From Chloroflexota bacterium (GTDB taxonomy: Bacteria; Chloroflexota; Anaerolineae; DTLA01), in assembly GCA_014874485.1 (NCBI GenBank), contig JADBJK010000017.1:1-64000 (forward strand): a stretch of 64,000 nt of DNA, read 5' to 3'. Made by a program: the position numbers and the translations under genes. The notes beneath the pieces were generated by a model. That model saw only the letters and a program-made list of their open reading frames with translations. It did not search any database and was not told where the DNA came from. Below, one piece after another: positions 1 through 9,361 of the stretch. The number at the start of each line of letters is the position of its first letter. Position 1 is the first letter of the stretch.

Positions 1-230
1 TCGTCAACCGAGATGCTTCGCTTCGCTCAGCATGACAGATGGAGCGTGAGATTGCTTCGCTTCGCTCGCAATGACATGAGAAGGCACGTGCGACGCACCT
101 CCGAGGTGCGTCGCACGTGGGGATTGCTTCGCTTCGCTCGCAATGGCGTGTTGTTCGTGGGCCCGTCTTCCCGCAAGAGGCGGAGCGTGTCGTGCGTGTC
201 GTGTCGAGTCAAAGGGGGCGAGGCATTTTT
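1..230. repeat. Composite dispersed repeat (copy 1)
   Basis: This gene-free stretch holds short inverted units of the kind ATTGC-TTCGCTTCGCTC-GCAAT at about 51-73 and 123-145. A related unit lies at 13-34. Between them sits a perfect palindrome, CACGTGCGACGCACCT (85-100), spacer CCG, then its reverse complement (104-119). The same arrangement, with AGAAGG just before the palindrome, recurs at 18990-19070 and 56717-56790. No open frame here looks coding. It is probably a non-autonomous REP-like element; that is inference from its dispersed copies. Confidence 0.8.
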
Positions 231-259
231 TTGACAACGGGCGTCTTTTGTGGTATAAG
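231..259 (+). promoter_or_regulatory. Sigma70-type promoter of the liv cluster
   Basis: A perfect -35 box TTGACA (231-236) and a -10 box TATAAG (254-259) are separated by 17 nt. Transcription would begin near 266, giving a leader of about 135 nt before livG. It is the only strong promoter I can see before the genes running to 9577. Confidence 0.75.
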
Positions 260-265
260 AGAATT

Positions 266-342
266 GTATCGTAATCTGATAGTACGTCTCGTATTATGAT
301 ACGTCGTCTTGTATCGCAGTAAGGCGTCCTGGATTGCGATAC
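266..342 (+). promoter_or_regulatory. Operator-like half-sites in livG leader
   Basis: Four copies of a GTATCRYA-like half-site lie just downstream of the predicted start: GTATCGTA (266-273), an inverted ATTATGATAC (293-302), GTATCGCA (311-318) and inverted TGCGATAC (335-342). The last pair forms an inverted repeat with a 16-nt spacer, and CGTAT-TATG-ATACG (290-303) is a tight palindrome. Repressor sites or an RNA fold are both possible. No regulator gene is adjacent. Confidence 0.45.
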
Positions 343-400
343 CTGCCTGGCCAGCGGTGACCGGTCCAGCGTCCCAGACACCTGACAAGGAGCGAAAACG

Positions 401-1122
401 ATGGCGTTTCTGAAGGTGCAAGGCCTCACCAAATCCTTCGGCGGGCTAATGGCGATACGCAACGTTGACCTGGAACTCCAAGAGGGTCAGATTCTCGGCC
501 TCATCGGCCCCAATGGCTCCGGCAAAACCACCCTCCTGAACCTCATCACGGGCTTCCTCAAACCCAACGCGGGCGCAGTCCATTTCATGGGTGAGAACAT
601 CACGGGCCTTCCGCGGTTCAAGGTCTCGCAGCGAGGCATTGCCCGCACGTTTCAGTTGACCAAGGCGTTCCTGGATTTCACGGCGCTTGAGAACGTCATG
701 GTGGGGCGGGTGTATGGGCAGCAGCCGGCCAAGAACCTGGCGCGGGCCGCCGAGGAGTCGCTGGAGATTCTGGACCGCGTGGGCCTTCTGGACAAGGCCC
801 ATGTCAAGGCCAGGAACCTGACCCTGATGCAGCGCAAGCGGTTGGAACTGGCGCGCGCATTGGCGACAAAGCCCCGCCTTCTCCTTCTGGATGAGTTCAT
901 GTCGGGCCTGAACCCCGGCGAAACCGAGGACGCCATGCAACTCATCCGCCAGATTCGCGACTCGCAGGTTACCCTCATCGTCGTGGAGCACATCGTCAAG
1001 GCGATCGTGGGGCTGTCGGACCGCGTCGTGGTGTTGAACATGGGCGAGAAGATTGCGGAGGGCACGCCTGTTCAGGTGTGCGAGGACCCGCACGTCATAG
1101 AATGCTATCTGGGGAAGGCGGT

Positions 1123-1135
<13 letters not shown>
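401..1135 (+). CDS. livG: Branched-chain amino acid-type ABC transporter ATPase LivG
   Basis: This is a cytoplasmic ATPase subunit of a hydrophobic-amino-acid/organic-acid (HAAT) importer, 244 aa, the usual length. Walker A is GPNGSGKT at residues 36-43 and Walker B ends in LLLLDE. The ABC signature is non-canonical: LTLMQRKRLELARAL replaces the LSGGQ/LSYGQ form. Similar LT-x-x-Q-RKRLE variants are, to my knowledge, found in some HAAT ATPases, so I do not read this as inactivation. The gene opens the liv operon and overlaps livF by 13 nt. The ATG at 401 follows an AAGGAG site. Transport of an aromatic or short-chain acid is as likely as leucine, given the catabolic genes downstream. Confidence 0.9.
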
Positions 1136-1824
<689 letters not shown>

Positions 1825-1837
1825 TGTGGAGGTGGTT

Positions 1838-2719
1838 ATGCTCGCGCCAATCGCGCAGAACCTGGCCTTTGGAATCCTGGTGGGCGGCCTGTACGGAATC
1901 GCGGCGGTCGGGCTATCACTGGTCTTCGGCGTTACGCGGTTCCTGAACGTCTCCCACGGCGAACTCCTCATGCTCGGCGGCTATGCCGGCTTCTGGCTGT
2001 ACACGCTGTACCACGTGGACCCGTTCGTGGGCCTTCCCATCGTGGTGCTCCTCATGGTGGTGCTCGGTGTCATCCTCTACAAACTCCTGTTCGCGGGCAT
2101 GGTGAAATACCCGGAAGAAACCAAGGTCAAGAACACGCTCCTCGTGGGGTTTGGGCTTGGGCTGGTGCTCCAGAACGTGGCACTTCGCCTGTGGACGGCG
2201 GACGACCGCGGCATCACGACCACCTATTCCTCGCAGGTCATCTCGCTCGTCGGGGTGCGATTCCCCCTTGTGCGCGTGGCCAGTTTCGTCATCGCCCTGG
2301 TTGTCCTGTTCGCGCTGCACCAGTTCCTGCAGCGGACGTACACGGGCAAGGCCATCCGGGCCACGGTGCAGGACTGGGAGGCGGCCACGCTGATGGCGAT
2401 TGACGTGCAGAAGGTGTACTTGTTGGCCTTCGTTCTGGGGACGGCCCTGGCGGGGATGGCGGGCGCGCTGGTGAGCGTGGGGTATTCCATCCAGCCGAAC
2501 ATGGGGTTGGAGTGGACCCTCATCACCCTGATCGTCATGGTGCTGGGCGGGCTGGGCAGCATCATGGGGACCTTCGTGGCCGGCATCATCCTGGGCGTGG
2601 CGCAGTCGCTCACGTCGTTCTGGCTGGGCGGTGCGTATCGCGACATCGTGGCCCTGGTTTTGTTTCTGCTGGTGCTGATCCTGCGGCCCCAAGGTCTATT
2701 TGGTGCAAAGGAGGGATAG
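1838..2719 (+). CDS. livH: HAAT permease LivH
   Basis: This inner-membrane permease has 293 aa and about eight hydrophobic segments, and begins MLAPIAQNLAFGILVGGLYG. The ATG at 1838 follows GGAGG at 1828-1832, so the longer in-frame extension upstream, which overlaps livF, is rejected. The stretch LGGLGSIMGTFVAG near residue 235 is the conserved cytoplasmic loop of BPD_transp_2 permeases that contacts the ATPases. It sits 13 nt after livF and just before livM, forming the expected permease pair. Confidence 0.92.
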   Translation: MLAPIAQNLAFGILVGGLYGIAAVGLSLVFGVTRFLNVSHGELLMLGGYAGFWLYTLYHVDPFVGLPIVVLLMVVLGVILYKLLFAGMVKYPEETKVKNTLLVGFGLGLVLQNVALRLWTADDRGITTTYSSQVISLVGVRFPLVRVASFVIALVVLFALHQFLQRTYTGKAIRATVQDWEAATLMAIDVQKVYLLAFVLGTALAGMAGALVSVGYSIQPNMGLEWTLITLIVMVLGGLGSIMGTFVAGIILGVAQSLTSFWLGGAYRDIVALVLFLLVLILRPQGLFGAKEG

Positions 2720-2723
2720 CCGC

Positions 2724-3683
2724 ATGAGGGCAAAGCGTCTCGCCGCGCTCGCTTTTGTTGTTCTCGTCATCGCCGCATTGGCTGTGTTGCCCCTTTTCGT
2801 GAAGAAAGACAACATCATCAACCTGGCCTCCTTGGCGCTCCTGTACGTGGCGCTGGCTTCCAGTTGGAACATCCTGGGGGGCTACGCCGGCCAGACCAAC
2901 CTGGGCCATGCGGCTTTCTTCGGCCTGGGGACGCTGCTGACGCGCTTCCTGTGGCTGGGAGGATGGCCGCTGTGGGCCGCGCTTCTCGTCGGGGCGGTTG
3001 TCCCTGTGATTCTCGCCCTCATCATCGGGGCGCCGGCTTTTCGGCTCAAGGGAGCGTACTTCGCCATCGGCACCCTGGCTCTGGCGCAGGTCCTCAACGT
3101 AACGGTTGCGAACCGATGGCCCATGATCACGTCCCTACCCGCCCGCTATCTGGCCACGTACCGCCTGATGCCTCGGTACTACCTGTTCCTGGCGGTGGCT
3201 GTCCTCACGGTCGGGGTGGCCTATTTCCTGGTCAAGTCCAGACTTGGCCTGGGGCTGATGGCAGTCCGCGAGGAGGAAGACGCGGCGGAATCGCTGGGGG
3301 TGAGCGGCCTGCGCCACAAGTTGCTGGCTTTTGGCGTCAGCGCATTCTTGGCCGGCCTGGCGGGCGGCGCCTTTGCCTTCTATCACGTGGGGTACTACCC
3401 CCAGTTTCCCTTCAGCCCGGCCTGGACCTTTGACGCGGTGATGGCGACTTACATCGGAGGCACGGGGACGATCGTCGGGCCCATCATCGGGGCGGTGTTC
3501 TACGTCATCGTGAAGGAACTGCTTGCGCTCAAAGTCGTGGAAGCGCACCTGATCATCTTCGGCATCCTATTCATCTTGGTAGTGCTGTTCCTACCCGGAG
3601 GGCTGCTAGAGGTCTGGAGCAAAATCCGGTCGGCACTTGGCGGCCGTGCGAAATCTCGGAAGGCTGCGCTCCCTGCGGGATAG
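2724..3683 (+). CDS. livM: HAAT permease LivM
   Basis: This is the second permease subunit, 319 aa, with about nine hydrophobic segments. The start at 2724 is 4 nt after the livH stop and has an AAGGAGGG site at 2707-2714. The motif NLASLALLYVALASSWNILG and the later GGTGTIVGPIIGA are typical of LivM. The C-terminus is short and basic. Together with LivH it forms the translocation path for the substrate delivered by LivK. Confidence 0.92.
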   Translation: MRAKRLAALAFVVLVIAALAVLPLFVKKDNIINLASLALLYVALASSWNILGGYAGQTNLGHAAFFGLGTLLTRFLWLGGWPLWAALLVGAVVPVILALIIGAPAFRLKGAYFAIGTLALAQVLNVTVANRWPMITSLPARYLATYRLMPRYYLFLAVAVLTVGVAYFLVKSRLGLGLMAVREEEDAAESLGVSGLRHKLLAFGVSAFLAGLAGGAFAFYHVGYYPQFPFSPAWTFDAVMATYIGGTGTIVGPIIGAVFYVIVKELLALKVVEAHLIIFGILFILVVLFLPGGLLEVWSKIRSALGGRAKSRKAALPAG

Positions 3684-3724
3684 CGCGGGAGCGAATGCGG
3701 AGCATCTGTGCTCTGCAAGCACGC

Positions 3725-3740
3725 GAAAGGAGGTGGTGTG
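3725..3740 (+). promoter_or_regulatory. Extra anti-SD-complementary site upstream of livK
   Basis: GAAAGGAGGTG (3725-3735) is an almost perfect complement to the 16S rRNA 3' end. It lies about 85 nt before the livK ATG, which has its own GGGAGG site. A possible 24-codon frame starts at the GTG at 3736 and ends in TAA at 3808-3810, 3 nt before livK. The 2-nt spacing is poor for initiation, so a ribosome-bound mRNA stabiliser is an alternative. A very similar sequence lies upstream of the BMP gene at 23999. Confidence 0.45.
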
Positions 3741-3813
3741 CACGAAACTCTTGTGGCTGGTTTTTCCTGTGGAAGATCAAGTCGTGAACCAGAATGAAAA
3801 GGGAGGATAAGGT

Positions 3814-5124
3814 ATGAGAGGCAAAGTGTCTATGGTAATCGCCGTTGTGCTCGTGTTGAGCACCCTGCTGGCGGCTTGCGGGCCGAAGGCTACGCCGACG
3901 CCGGTTCCGCAGCCGACGACCCCGCCGGCCCAGCCGACGACCCCGCCGGCGCAGCCCACTACCGCGCCGACGACCGCCCCGGCAAAGCCAGCGCCCGAGT
4001 TCATTGAAATCGGCGCGTCTATCCCGCTGACCGGCAAGTACGGGTCCCTGGGCTCGCAGGTGAAGGCCGGGTACGACATCGCCGTGGAGCACATCAACGC
4101 GGCGGGTGGCGTCTACGTCAAAGAATACGACAAGAAGATCCCGCTGCGGCTCACGGTTTACGACGACGAGTCGGACCCGACCAAGGCCGTCTCCAAGATG
4201 GAGACCCTGTTCGCCGAGCAGAAAGTGGTGGCCTACCTGGGCGGTGCCGCCAGCGATATGCATGCGGCTACCACGGCCATCGCCGAGAAGAACAAGGTCC
4301 CGTACCTGGGGGTCTCCTTCGCGCTGTATCAGATTCACCAGCAGGGCTACAAGTACCTGTTCTCGCCCTTCCCGAAGTCGCCTGCCCAGACCCGGGACGT
4401 GTTTGAAGTCCTGAACACGATCCCCGCCGACCAGCGGCCTAAGAAGATCGCCATCTTCCAGGAGAAGACGGACTGGGGTGTGGAACTGGGCAAGATGTGG
4501 ACGGAGAATGCCGCGAAGTACGGCTATGACATCGTGGTCCATGAAGAATACACCCCGAGGTCCACGGACTTCTCGGCGATGATCCTGAAGGCAAAGGCAG
4601 CGGGGGCCGAAGTGCTCCTGACCGTGCCTGCGCCGCCGGATGGCCTGGCCATGCAGAAGCAGATGGCCGAACTGGGCTGGACCCCCAAGTTCACCCTGAT
4701 GATCCGCGCTCCGGAGAACGTCTCCTGGACCGAGACCTTGGGCAAGGTCGGCGACTACGTAACCATGTTCGCCGGCTGGCACCACGGTGAGAAGTTCCCT
4801 GGCGTGGACAAACTCAACGCGGATCACCAGGCCAAGTTCGGTCGGCCTGCGGACCTGCTGACCGGCCCGGCGTATGCCTGCGTGCAGATCCTGGCCGACG
4901 CCATTGAGCGCGCGGGCACGCTGGATCGCGACGCGATTCGCGATGCCATCGCCGCGACCAACATGATGACCGTGATCGGCCCGGTTACCTTCAACCCCGA
5001 TGGGACCGGCAACGTGCTCAACCCACTGTCGCAGTGGATCAACGGCAAGTTGGAACTGGTCTGGCCGCCCGAGCACGCTACGGCCCCGTTGGCCTATCCC
5101 GCTGTGCCTTTTGACCAGAGGTAA
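3814..5124 (+). CDS. livK: HAAT substrate-binding lipoprotein LivK
   Basis: This is an extracytoplasmic solute-binding protein of 436 aa. It has a type II signal peptide with lipobox LAAC (Cys22), then a Thr/Pro/Ala-rich tether to about residue 60. A type I periplasmic-binding fold follows, starting EFIEIGASIPLTGKYGSLGS. The ATG at 3814 is preceded by GGGAGGATAA. The mature domain resembles receptors for branched-chain amino acids, amides and aromatic acids; the ligand cannot be read from sequence. The gene follows livM by 130 nt and precedes the catabolic genes, so the ligand is probably the substrate of the enzymes encoded next. Confidence 0.9.
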   Translation: MRGKVSMVIAVVLVLSTLLAACGPKATPTPVPQPTTPPAQPTTPPAQPTTAPTTAPAKPAPEFIEIGASIPLTGKYGSLGSQVKAGYDIAVEHINAAGGVYVKEYDKKIPLRLTVYDDESDPTKAVSKMETLFAEQKVVAYLGGAASDMHAATTAIAEKNKVPYLGVSFALYQIHQQGYKYLFSPFPKSPAQTRDVFEVLNTIPADQRPKKIAIFQEKTDWGVELGKMWTENAAKYGYDIVVHEEYTPRSTDFSAMILKAKAAGAEVLLTVPAPPDGLAMQKQMAELGWTPKFTLMIRAPENVSWTETLGKVGDYVTMFAGWHHGEKFPGVDKLNADHQAKFGRPADLLTGPAYACVQILADAIERAGTLDRDAIRDAIAATNMMTVIGPVTFNPDGTGNVLNPLSQWINGKLELVWPPEHATAPLAYPAVPFDQR

Positions 5125-5250
5125 GCACCGACTCTGAGGACCTGGTTGCCTGCGGCGGTGGCCGACGATGCACACAAAGGAACGCGCCATCGCCGCAGGC
5201 CCAGGCCTGCATCTGCTCCGAGTGAACCGGGGTTTCAGAGGATACTTCCG

Positions 5251-6375
5251 ATGCAAGGCATCCGGCCTGTAGACGTGCCCACGAACCGAATAACCGACGC
5301 GGTACAGCGGATTGATATGCGCAACACGGCCTACGGCCTGGCCGCACGCGGGGAGTACGGTCCCGTGGTGCAGCGGCACATGCAGCGGACGCTGCCGGAG
5401 AAGTACCCCCTGTCGGCGGCGCAGAAGGACATGGTGGACTACCTGGCCGCCATGGCGGCGAACCCGGTGGCCCCGCAGGTCGCGCCGATTCCCGCCGACC
5501 CGGAGGCGCTCGCCCGCCACATGAAGGCCGTGTGCACGTTCCTGAAGGCCGACGCCGTGGGCATCTGCCGGGTGCCGACGTATGCGTACTACAAGTGCGA
5601 CAAGCAGGGCAATCCGATAGAGCCGAAGTACCCGAACGCAATTGTCTTTGCCATGCGCAAGGACTGGCGGACGGTCCGCGCCTCAACCGGCCGCGACTGG
5701 ATCGGCGACCCGGTGTCGTTCCAGGCGTATGACCATCTGGCCTTGGTCGCCGAGACGGTGGCAAATTACATCCGGCGGCTGGGCTGGGATGCGTCGGCGC
5801 AGTACGGGCCTTCGTTCGTGAACCGCTACTCGGTTCTCATGCCGCCGCTGCTGCTGTGGGCCGGCCTGGGCGAGATCAGCCGGGCGGGGATCGTCCTCAG
5901 CCCGACGCTGGGCTTGGGGTTCAAGGCCGCGGCCGTCCTGACCGACATGCCCCTTGCCCCCGACAAGCCCATTGACTTCGGGTTGCAGCGGTTCTGCCAG
6001 GAGTGCCACATTTGCGCGGACAACTGCCCCAGCCATGCGATTCCCAGGGGCGACAAGATTCTGTACAACGGCTACGAGACGTGGAAATTGGATACGCAGC
6101 GGTGCGCCAGTTTCAACTTCACCAACGCCAAGGGCACCATGTGCAATCGCTGCGTCAAGGTTTGCCCGTGGACGGCGCCGGCTACCGGGTGCTATGGCCT
6201 GGTTCGGCGGCTGGCGACGCGTTCTGCCGTGATGCGGAGGGTGGCGATCCAAGCCGCCCCGCTTCTGGGGTTGCACGAGAGCCGCCCCGAGGAGAAATGG
6301 TGGTTTGACCTGGAGTACGTCGGCGACACGCTCCAGTCGCGGGATGCGAACGCCGACGCTCGGAATGCGCAGTAG
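5251..6375 (+). CDS. Reductive dehalogenase-like Fe-S protein, cytoplasmic
   Basis: The 374-aa protein starts at the ATG at 5251 after AGAGGA. Two cluster motifs sit near the C-terminus: C249-x2-C252-x2-C255-x3-C259-P, and C298-x2-C301-x3-C305-P preceded by C285. This order, the phrase FCQECHICADNCPSHAIP and the CPW after the second motif match the RdhA family (corrinoid-dependent reductive dehalogenases), and fit less well with epoxyqueuosine reductase. No Tat signal and no rdhB anchor gene are present, so it is not a classical respiratory enzyme. It could remove a halogen, or perform another cobalamin-dependent reduction, on a substrate brought in by LivGFHMK. Cobalamin binding is inferred from the family only. 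Confidence 0.7.
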   Translation: MQGIRPVDVPTNRITDAVQRIDMRNTAYGLAARGEYGPVVQRHMQRTLPEKYPLSAAQKDMVDYLAAMAANPVAPQVAPIPADPEALARHMKAVCTFLKADAVGICRVPTYAYYKCDKQGNPIEPKYPNAIVFAMRKDWRTVRASTGRDWIGDPVSFQAYDHLALVAETVANYIRRLGWDASAQYGPSFVNRYSVLMPPLLLWAGLGEISRAGIVLSPTLGLGFKAAAVLTDMPLAPDKPIDFGLQRFCQECHICADNCPSHAIPRGDKILYNGYETWKLDTQRCASFNFTNAKGTMCNRCVKVCPWTAPATGCYGLVRRLATRSAVMRRVAIQAAPLLGLHESRPEEKWWFDLEYVGDTLQSRDANADARNAQ

Positions 6376-6487
6376 GCATTATGCTTCTTGAGGTTTGCGA
6401 ACAAGTTGCCGGCGGTTGCGCGGGGACAGGACGGTCGCCCGCCCAGCCGCGCCGGGCAAGTCTCATAAACGCGAATTGGAGGTAGCC

Positions 6488-7162
6488 ATGTCGGAACTGT
6501 ACACGTTGGCGGAAGCCACAATGAAGGTCATCCAAGACCGTCGCAGCATCCGTTCCTTCACCGAGGAGCCGGTGTCCGAGGAGCACATCCAGATGATTCT
6601 GGAGGCGGCGCGGCAGGCTCCGTCGGGCGAGAACGCCCAGCCCTGGCGTTTCATCGTGGTGCGGGATGCCGAGACGCGGAAGGCGCTCGGAACCATCGGC
6701 GGGGGAGGCAGCGGCCGCCGCTTCACCGCCGAGTTCGTAACGAAGAAGATGCACGAGCGCTTCGCGGGGCTGCAAGACGAAGAGAAGAAAAAGGCCGCGT
6801 TTGAGAAACTCACGTCGGGCAACGTGTCGGCGTTCCTGGCCGACGCGCCGGTGGACATCGTCGTGTGCGGCCGGAAGAACGTCTGGGACCTGCCCTACGA
6901 CACATCGGCGGCGATTGAGAACATGCTGCTGATGGTAACGGCGCTGGGCCTGGGCGCGTGCTGGGTCATCGCGCCGTGCATTGACGTGCGCGACGAGGAG
7001 CGGCTGCACAAGTTGCTCCAGGTTCCCGATGACATCAAGATCGTGAGCATCATCGCCGTCGGGCATCCGACCCGCCCGCATCGCCCGCGGCCACGGCTGC
7101 CGCTGCACGAACTGGTGTACAACGAAGTCTGGGGAACCCCGTACTACAAGGAGGAAGCATGA
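6488..7162 (+). CDS. Nitroreductase-family flavoprotein
   Basis: This FMN-dependent oxidoreductase of 224 aa starts at 6488 after TTGGAGG. RRSIRSF near residues 18-24 is the N-terminal FMN-phosphate motif, followed by APSGENAQPWRF. GLGACWVIAP is the second conserved flavin segment. The family covers nitroreduction, enoate and iodotyrosine-type reductions, so the substrate is open. Its stop overlaps the next start as ATGA, implying translational coupling. With the Fe-S protein upstream and the ferredoxin downstream it suggests a reductive route. Confidence 0.8.
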   Translation: MSELYTLAEATMKVIQDRRSIRSFTEEPVSEEHIQMILEAARQAPSGENAQPWRFIVVRDAETRKALGTIGGGGSGRRFTAEFVTKKMHERFAGLQDEEKKKAAFEKLTSGNVSAFLADAPVDIVVCGRKNVWDLPYDTSAAIENMLLMVTALGLGACWVIAPCIDVRDEERLHKLLQVPDDIKIVSIIAVGHPTRPHRPRPRLPLHELVYNEVWGTPYYKEEA

Positions 7163-7620
7163 CACGCGAGAACATTCCCAGCGATTACGCAAACAGCGTG
7201 ATCTACGAGATTCAGAAGGCGTTCTGGGATGAACGCGGCAACGGCGCGCGGTTCCGCCTCACGACCGTGGGGCGCGAGTACTTCGCGGACAAGTGCCTGT
7301 CGCAGATTCATGGCGAGTCGGTCGCGGAGATTGTGAAGGGCATCGGCGCGGCGCTCGCGGAGCAGGGCATCGCCGCCGGCATGTCCCACGAGGAAGAGGA
7401 CCGCATCGTGCGGCTGAAGATTCCCGGCTGCCTGCACCAGAGCGTGGAGCGGCGATTCATCGCTGCCGGCGCCGAGCCGCTGATGTGCGTGCCCGCGAAC
7501 CTGGTGGTGCTGGCGGTGGAGGCCGTGCTGAAGCGCCCGGCGGAGATCGCGGAGATCAAGGTGGGCGACGACGGCTGCGAGGTCGCGATCGTGCTGTTTG
7601 AACCGCGCCCGGACCTGTAG
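7159..7620 (+). CDS. Small V4R-like protein, function unknown
   Basis: The 153-aa soluble protein has no close family I can name. Its C-terminal half, residues 109-148, has the spacing of the V4R/hydrocarbon-binding domain: C110-P, a hydrophobic helix, E133-x-K, G139-C140, then a beta strand. Cys46 and Cys91 are further candidates for metal or thiol chemistry. V4R domains bind small hydrophobic ligands and are found in sensors and chaperones for aromatic or tetrapyrrole substrates. It is coupled to the nitroreductase by a 4-nt overlap and lies 17 nt before the CoA-transferase, so a substrate-binding or regulatory role in this pathway is plausible. The fold assignment is my pattern reading only. 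Confidence 0.5.
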   Translation: MTRENIPSDYANSVIYEIQKAFWDERGNGARFRLTTVGREYFADKCLSQIHGESVAEIVKGIGAALAEQGIAAGMSHEEEDRIVRLKIPGCLHQSVERRFIAAGAEPLMCVPANLVVLAVEAVLKRPAEIAEIKVGDDGCEVAIVLFEPRPDL

Positions 7621-7637
7621 CGCAGGAGGCAGAGGAC

Positions 7638-8537
7638 ATGGACAAAGTCGTAACGCTCTCCGAAGCCGTTGCGTCCATTCCGAGCGGCTCGCATGTGGCG
7701 CTGTCCGGCTTCGCCATCACCCGCGCCACCATGGCCTTCGCCGCCGAAGTCCTGCGGCAGGGCATCCGGAACCTGACGGTGTCGCAGTGCGTTGGCGCGA
7801 TGGATGCCGACCTGCTGGTGAGCGGCGGCGCGGTGTCCCGCATCCTGTACGGCGGCGGGTCGCTGGACCGCTTCGGGCGGCTGGCCTGCGTGAACCGCGC
7901 CATTGAGGAAGGGAGCATCGTGGCGGAGGAGTACAGCAGTCTCTCCATGGTGTTCCGCTATGTCGCGGGGGCACTCGGCCTGCCCTTCATCACCATCCGC
8001 TCGCTGCGCGGCTCCGATGTGCTCAAGCAATTGGAAGAGAAAGCCCCTTCGGCGGTGGCCTACGTGGACGACCCGTTCACGGGCGAGAAGTGGCTGGCGC
8101 TGCGCCCCCTGAACCCCGACGTGGCGGTGGTGCAGGTGCAGGTGGCAGACCCCGAAGGCAACGCCTGGATTTACGGCCCGCGATGGGATAACGAGGAGCA
8201 GGTCAAGGCCAGCAAGCGCGCCATCGTCATCACGGAGCAACTGGTCCCGACCGAGGTCATCCGCCGAGACCCAGAGCGCACGGTGATCCACGGGTTCCGC
8301 GTATCCCATGTGGTGCATTTGCCGTTCTCGGCGCACCCCACGGCCGTGTACCGCGCGTACGATTACGATGCCGACCACATCCGCATGTACGCCGAGGCCG
8401 CCAAGACGCCCGAGGGCATGCGCGCGTACCTGGACAAGTACGTGTACGGCGTCAAGGATCACTGGGAGTATCTGGAACTCGTGGGCGGGGTGCGGCATCT
8501 GACCAAATTGGCCGCCGACCCGATCCTGGGCTACTGA
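7638..8537 (+). CDS. Family I CoA-transferase, alpha subunit (GctA/IpdA-like)
   Basis: The 299-aa protein starts at 7638 after GCAGGAGG. It has the glycine-rich N-terminal region of family I CoA-transferase alpha subunits (IPSGSHVALSGFAITRATMA) and the long C-terminal tail ending KYVYGVKDHWEYLEL seen in glutaconate CoA-transferase A and the related IpdA. The subunit would bind the CoA moiety while the beta subunit supplies the catalytic glutamate. Activation of a dicarboxylic or aromatic acid, or ring hydrolysis as in IpdAB, are both possible. It is followed directly by the beta subunit, whose alternative start overlaps its stop. Confidence 0.82.
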   Translation: MDKVVTLSEAVASIPSGSHVALSGFAITRATMAFAAEVLRQGIRNLTVSQCVGAMDADLLVSGGAVSRILYGGGSLDRFGRLACVNRAIEEGSIVAEEYSSLSMVFRYVAGALGLPFITIRSLRGSDVLKQLEEKAPSAVAYVDDPFTGEKWLALRPLNPDVAVVQVQVADPEGNAWIYGPRWDNEEQVKASKRAIVITEQLVPTEVIRRDPERTVIHGFRVSHVVHLPFSAHPTAVYRAYDYDADHIRMYAEAAKTPEGMRAYLDKYVYGVKDHWEYLELVGGVRHLTKLAADPILGY

Positions 8538-8551
8538 TGGAGGGACTGGAC

Positions 8552-9322
8552 ATGGGCACCGAAGTTGAGTACACCCCGTTTGAGTTGATGGCGGTGGCGG
8601 GGGCGCGCGAACTGAAGAACGGCGAGATCGTGGCCGTGGGGCTGGGTTTGCCCGTCGTGGCGACCTTCCTCGCCAAGCGCACCCACGCGCCCGACATCAC
8701 CATCATGTTTGAACTCGGCGTCATTGACCCCGAACCCATCCATACGGGCGTGGGCCTGGCCGACCCCAGGGTGTGGTATCGCGCCAAGGTGCTGAGCACG
8801 TTCGTGGACATGCTCGGTGGCGTGCTGCACGGCGGGCGCGTGGACGTGGGCTTCCTGGGTGGCCTGGAGACGGATGCCTACGGCAACCTGAATACGACGC
8901 TCCTCGGCGACCCGAAGGGCAAATTCCGCCACTTCGTGGGGAGCGGCGGGGCCAACGATATCGCCTCGTCGTCCAAGCGGACGATCATTATCATCCGCCA
9001 CGAGGAGCGAAAGTTGAAGGAGGCCGTGTCGTTCATCACCAGCCCAGGGTACATCCGCGGCGGGCAGGAGCGTGCGCAGGCGGGTCTCCCAGGCGGGCCT
9101 AGCCGCGTCATCACGGACAAGGCGATCTTCGGGTTTGACCCCGAAAGCAAGCGCATGACGCTGCTCTCCATCCACCCTGGCTGCACGCTGGAGGATGTGC
9201 TGGGGACGATGGGGTTCAAGCCGATTGTGCCCGAGCACGTGCCGTTTACCGAGCCGCCCACCGCCGAGCAGGTGCGGATCATTCGCGAAGAGATTGACCC
9301 CGAAGGGATTTACTCCGGCTAG
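8552..9322 (+). CDS. Family I CoA-transferase, beta subunit (GctB/IpdB-like)
   Basis: The 256-aa beta subunit starts at the ATG at 8552, which has GGAGGG at 8539-8544; an in-frame ATG at 8537 has no ribosome site. Glu54 lies in MFELGVID, at the position I recall as the catalytic glutamate of Acidaminococcus glutaconate CoA-transferase B, which argues for a transferase over an IpdB-type hydrolase. GSGGANDIASSS and the FGFDPESKRM region are typical of this family. It forms a heteromer with the preceding gene product. The acyl substrate is unknown. Confidence 0.82.
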   Translation: MGTEVEYTPFELMAVAGARELKNGEIVAVGLGLPVVATFLAKRTHAPDITIMFELGVIDPEPIHTGVGLADPRVWYRAKVLSTFVDMLGGVLHGGRVDVGFLGGLETDAYGNLNTTLLGDPKGKFRHFVGSGGANDIASSSKRTIIIIRHEERKLKEAVSFITSPGYIRGGQERAQAGLPGGPSRVITDKAIFGFDPESKRMTLLSIHPGCTLEDVLGTMGFKPIVPEHVPFTEPPTAEQVRIIREEIDPEGIYSG

Positions 9323-9361
9323 GGGCCGTTGCACTGACCAACGTAGAAGGACGAACCGAAC

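Noticed and set aside
3571-5520. 649-codon minus-strand frame over livK
   Set aside because: It covers parts of three convincing plus-strand genes, is Arg/Gly-rich, and has no recognisable domain.
5251-6375. Epoxyqueuosine reductase (QueG)
   Set aside because: Two separate clusters with the FCQECHICADNCP and CPW patterns fit RdhA-like proteins better, and the QueG C-terminal HEAT region is missing.
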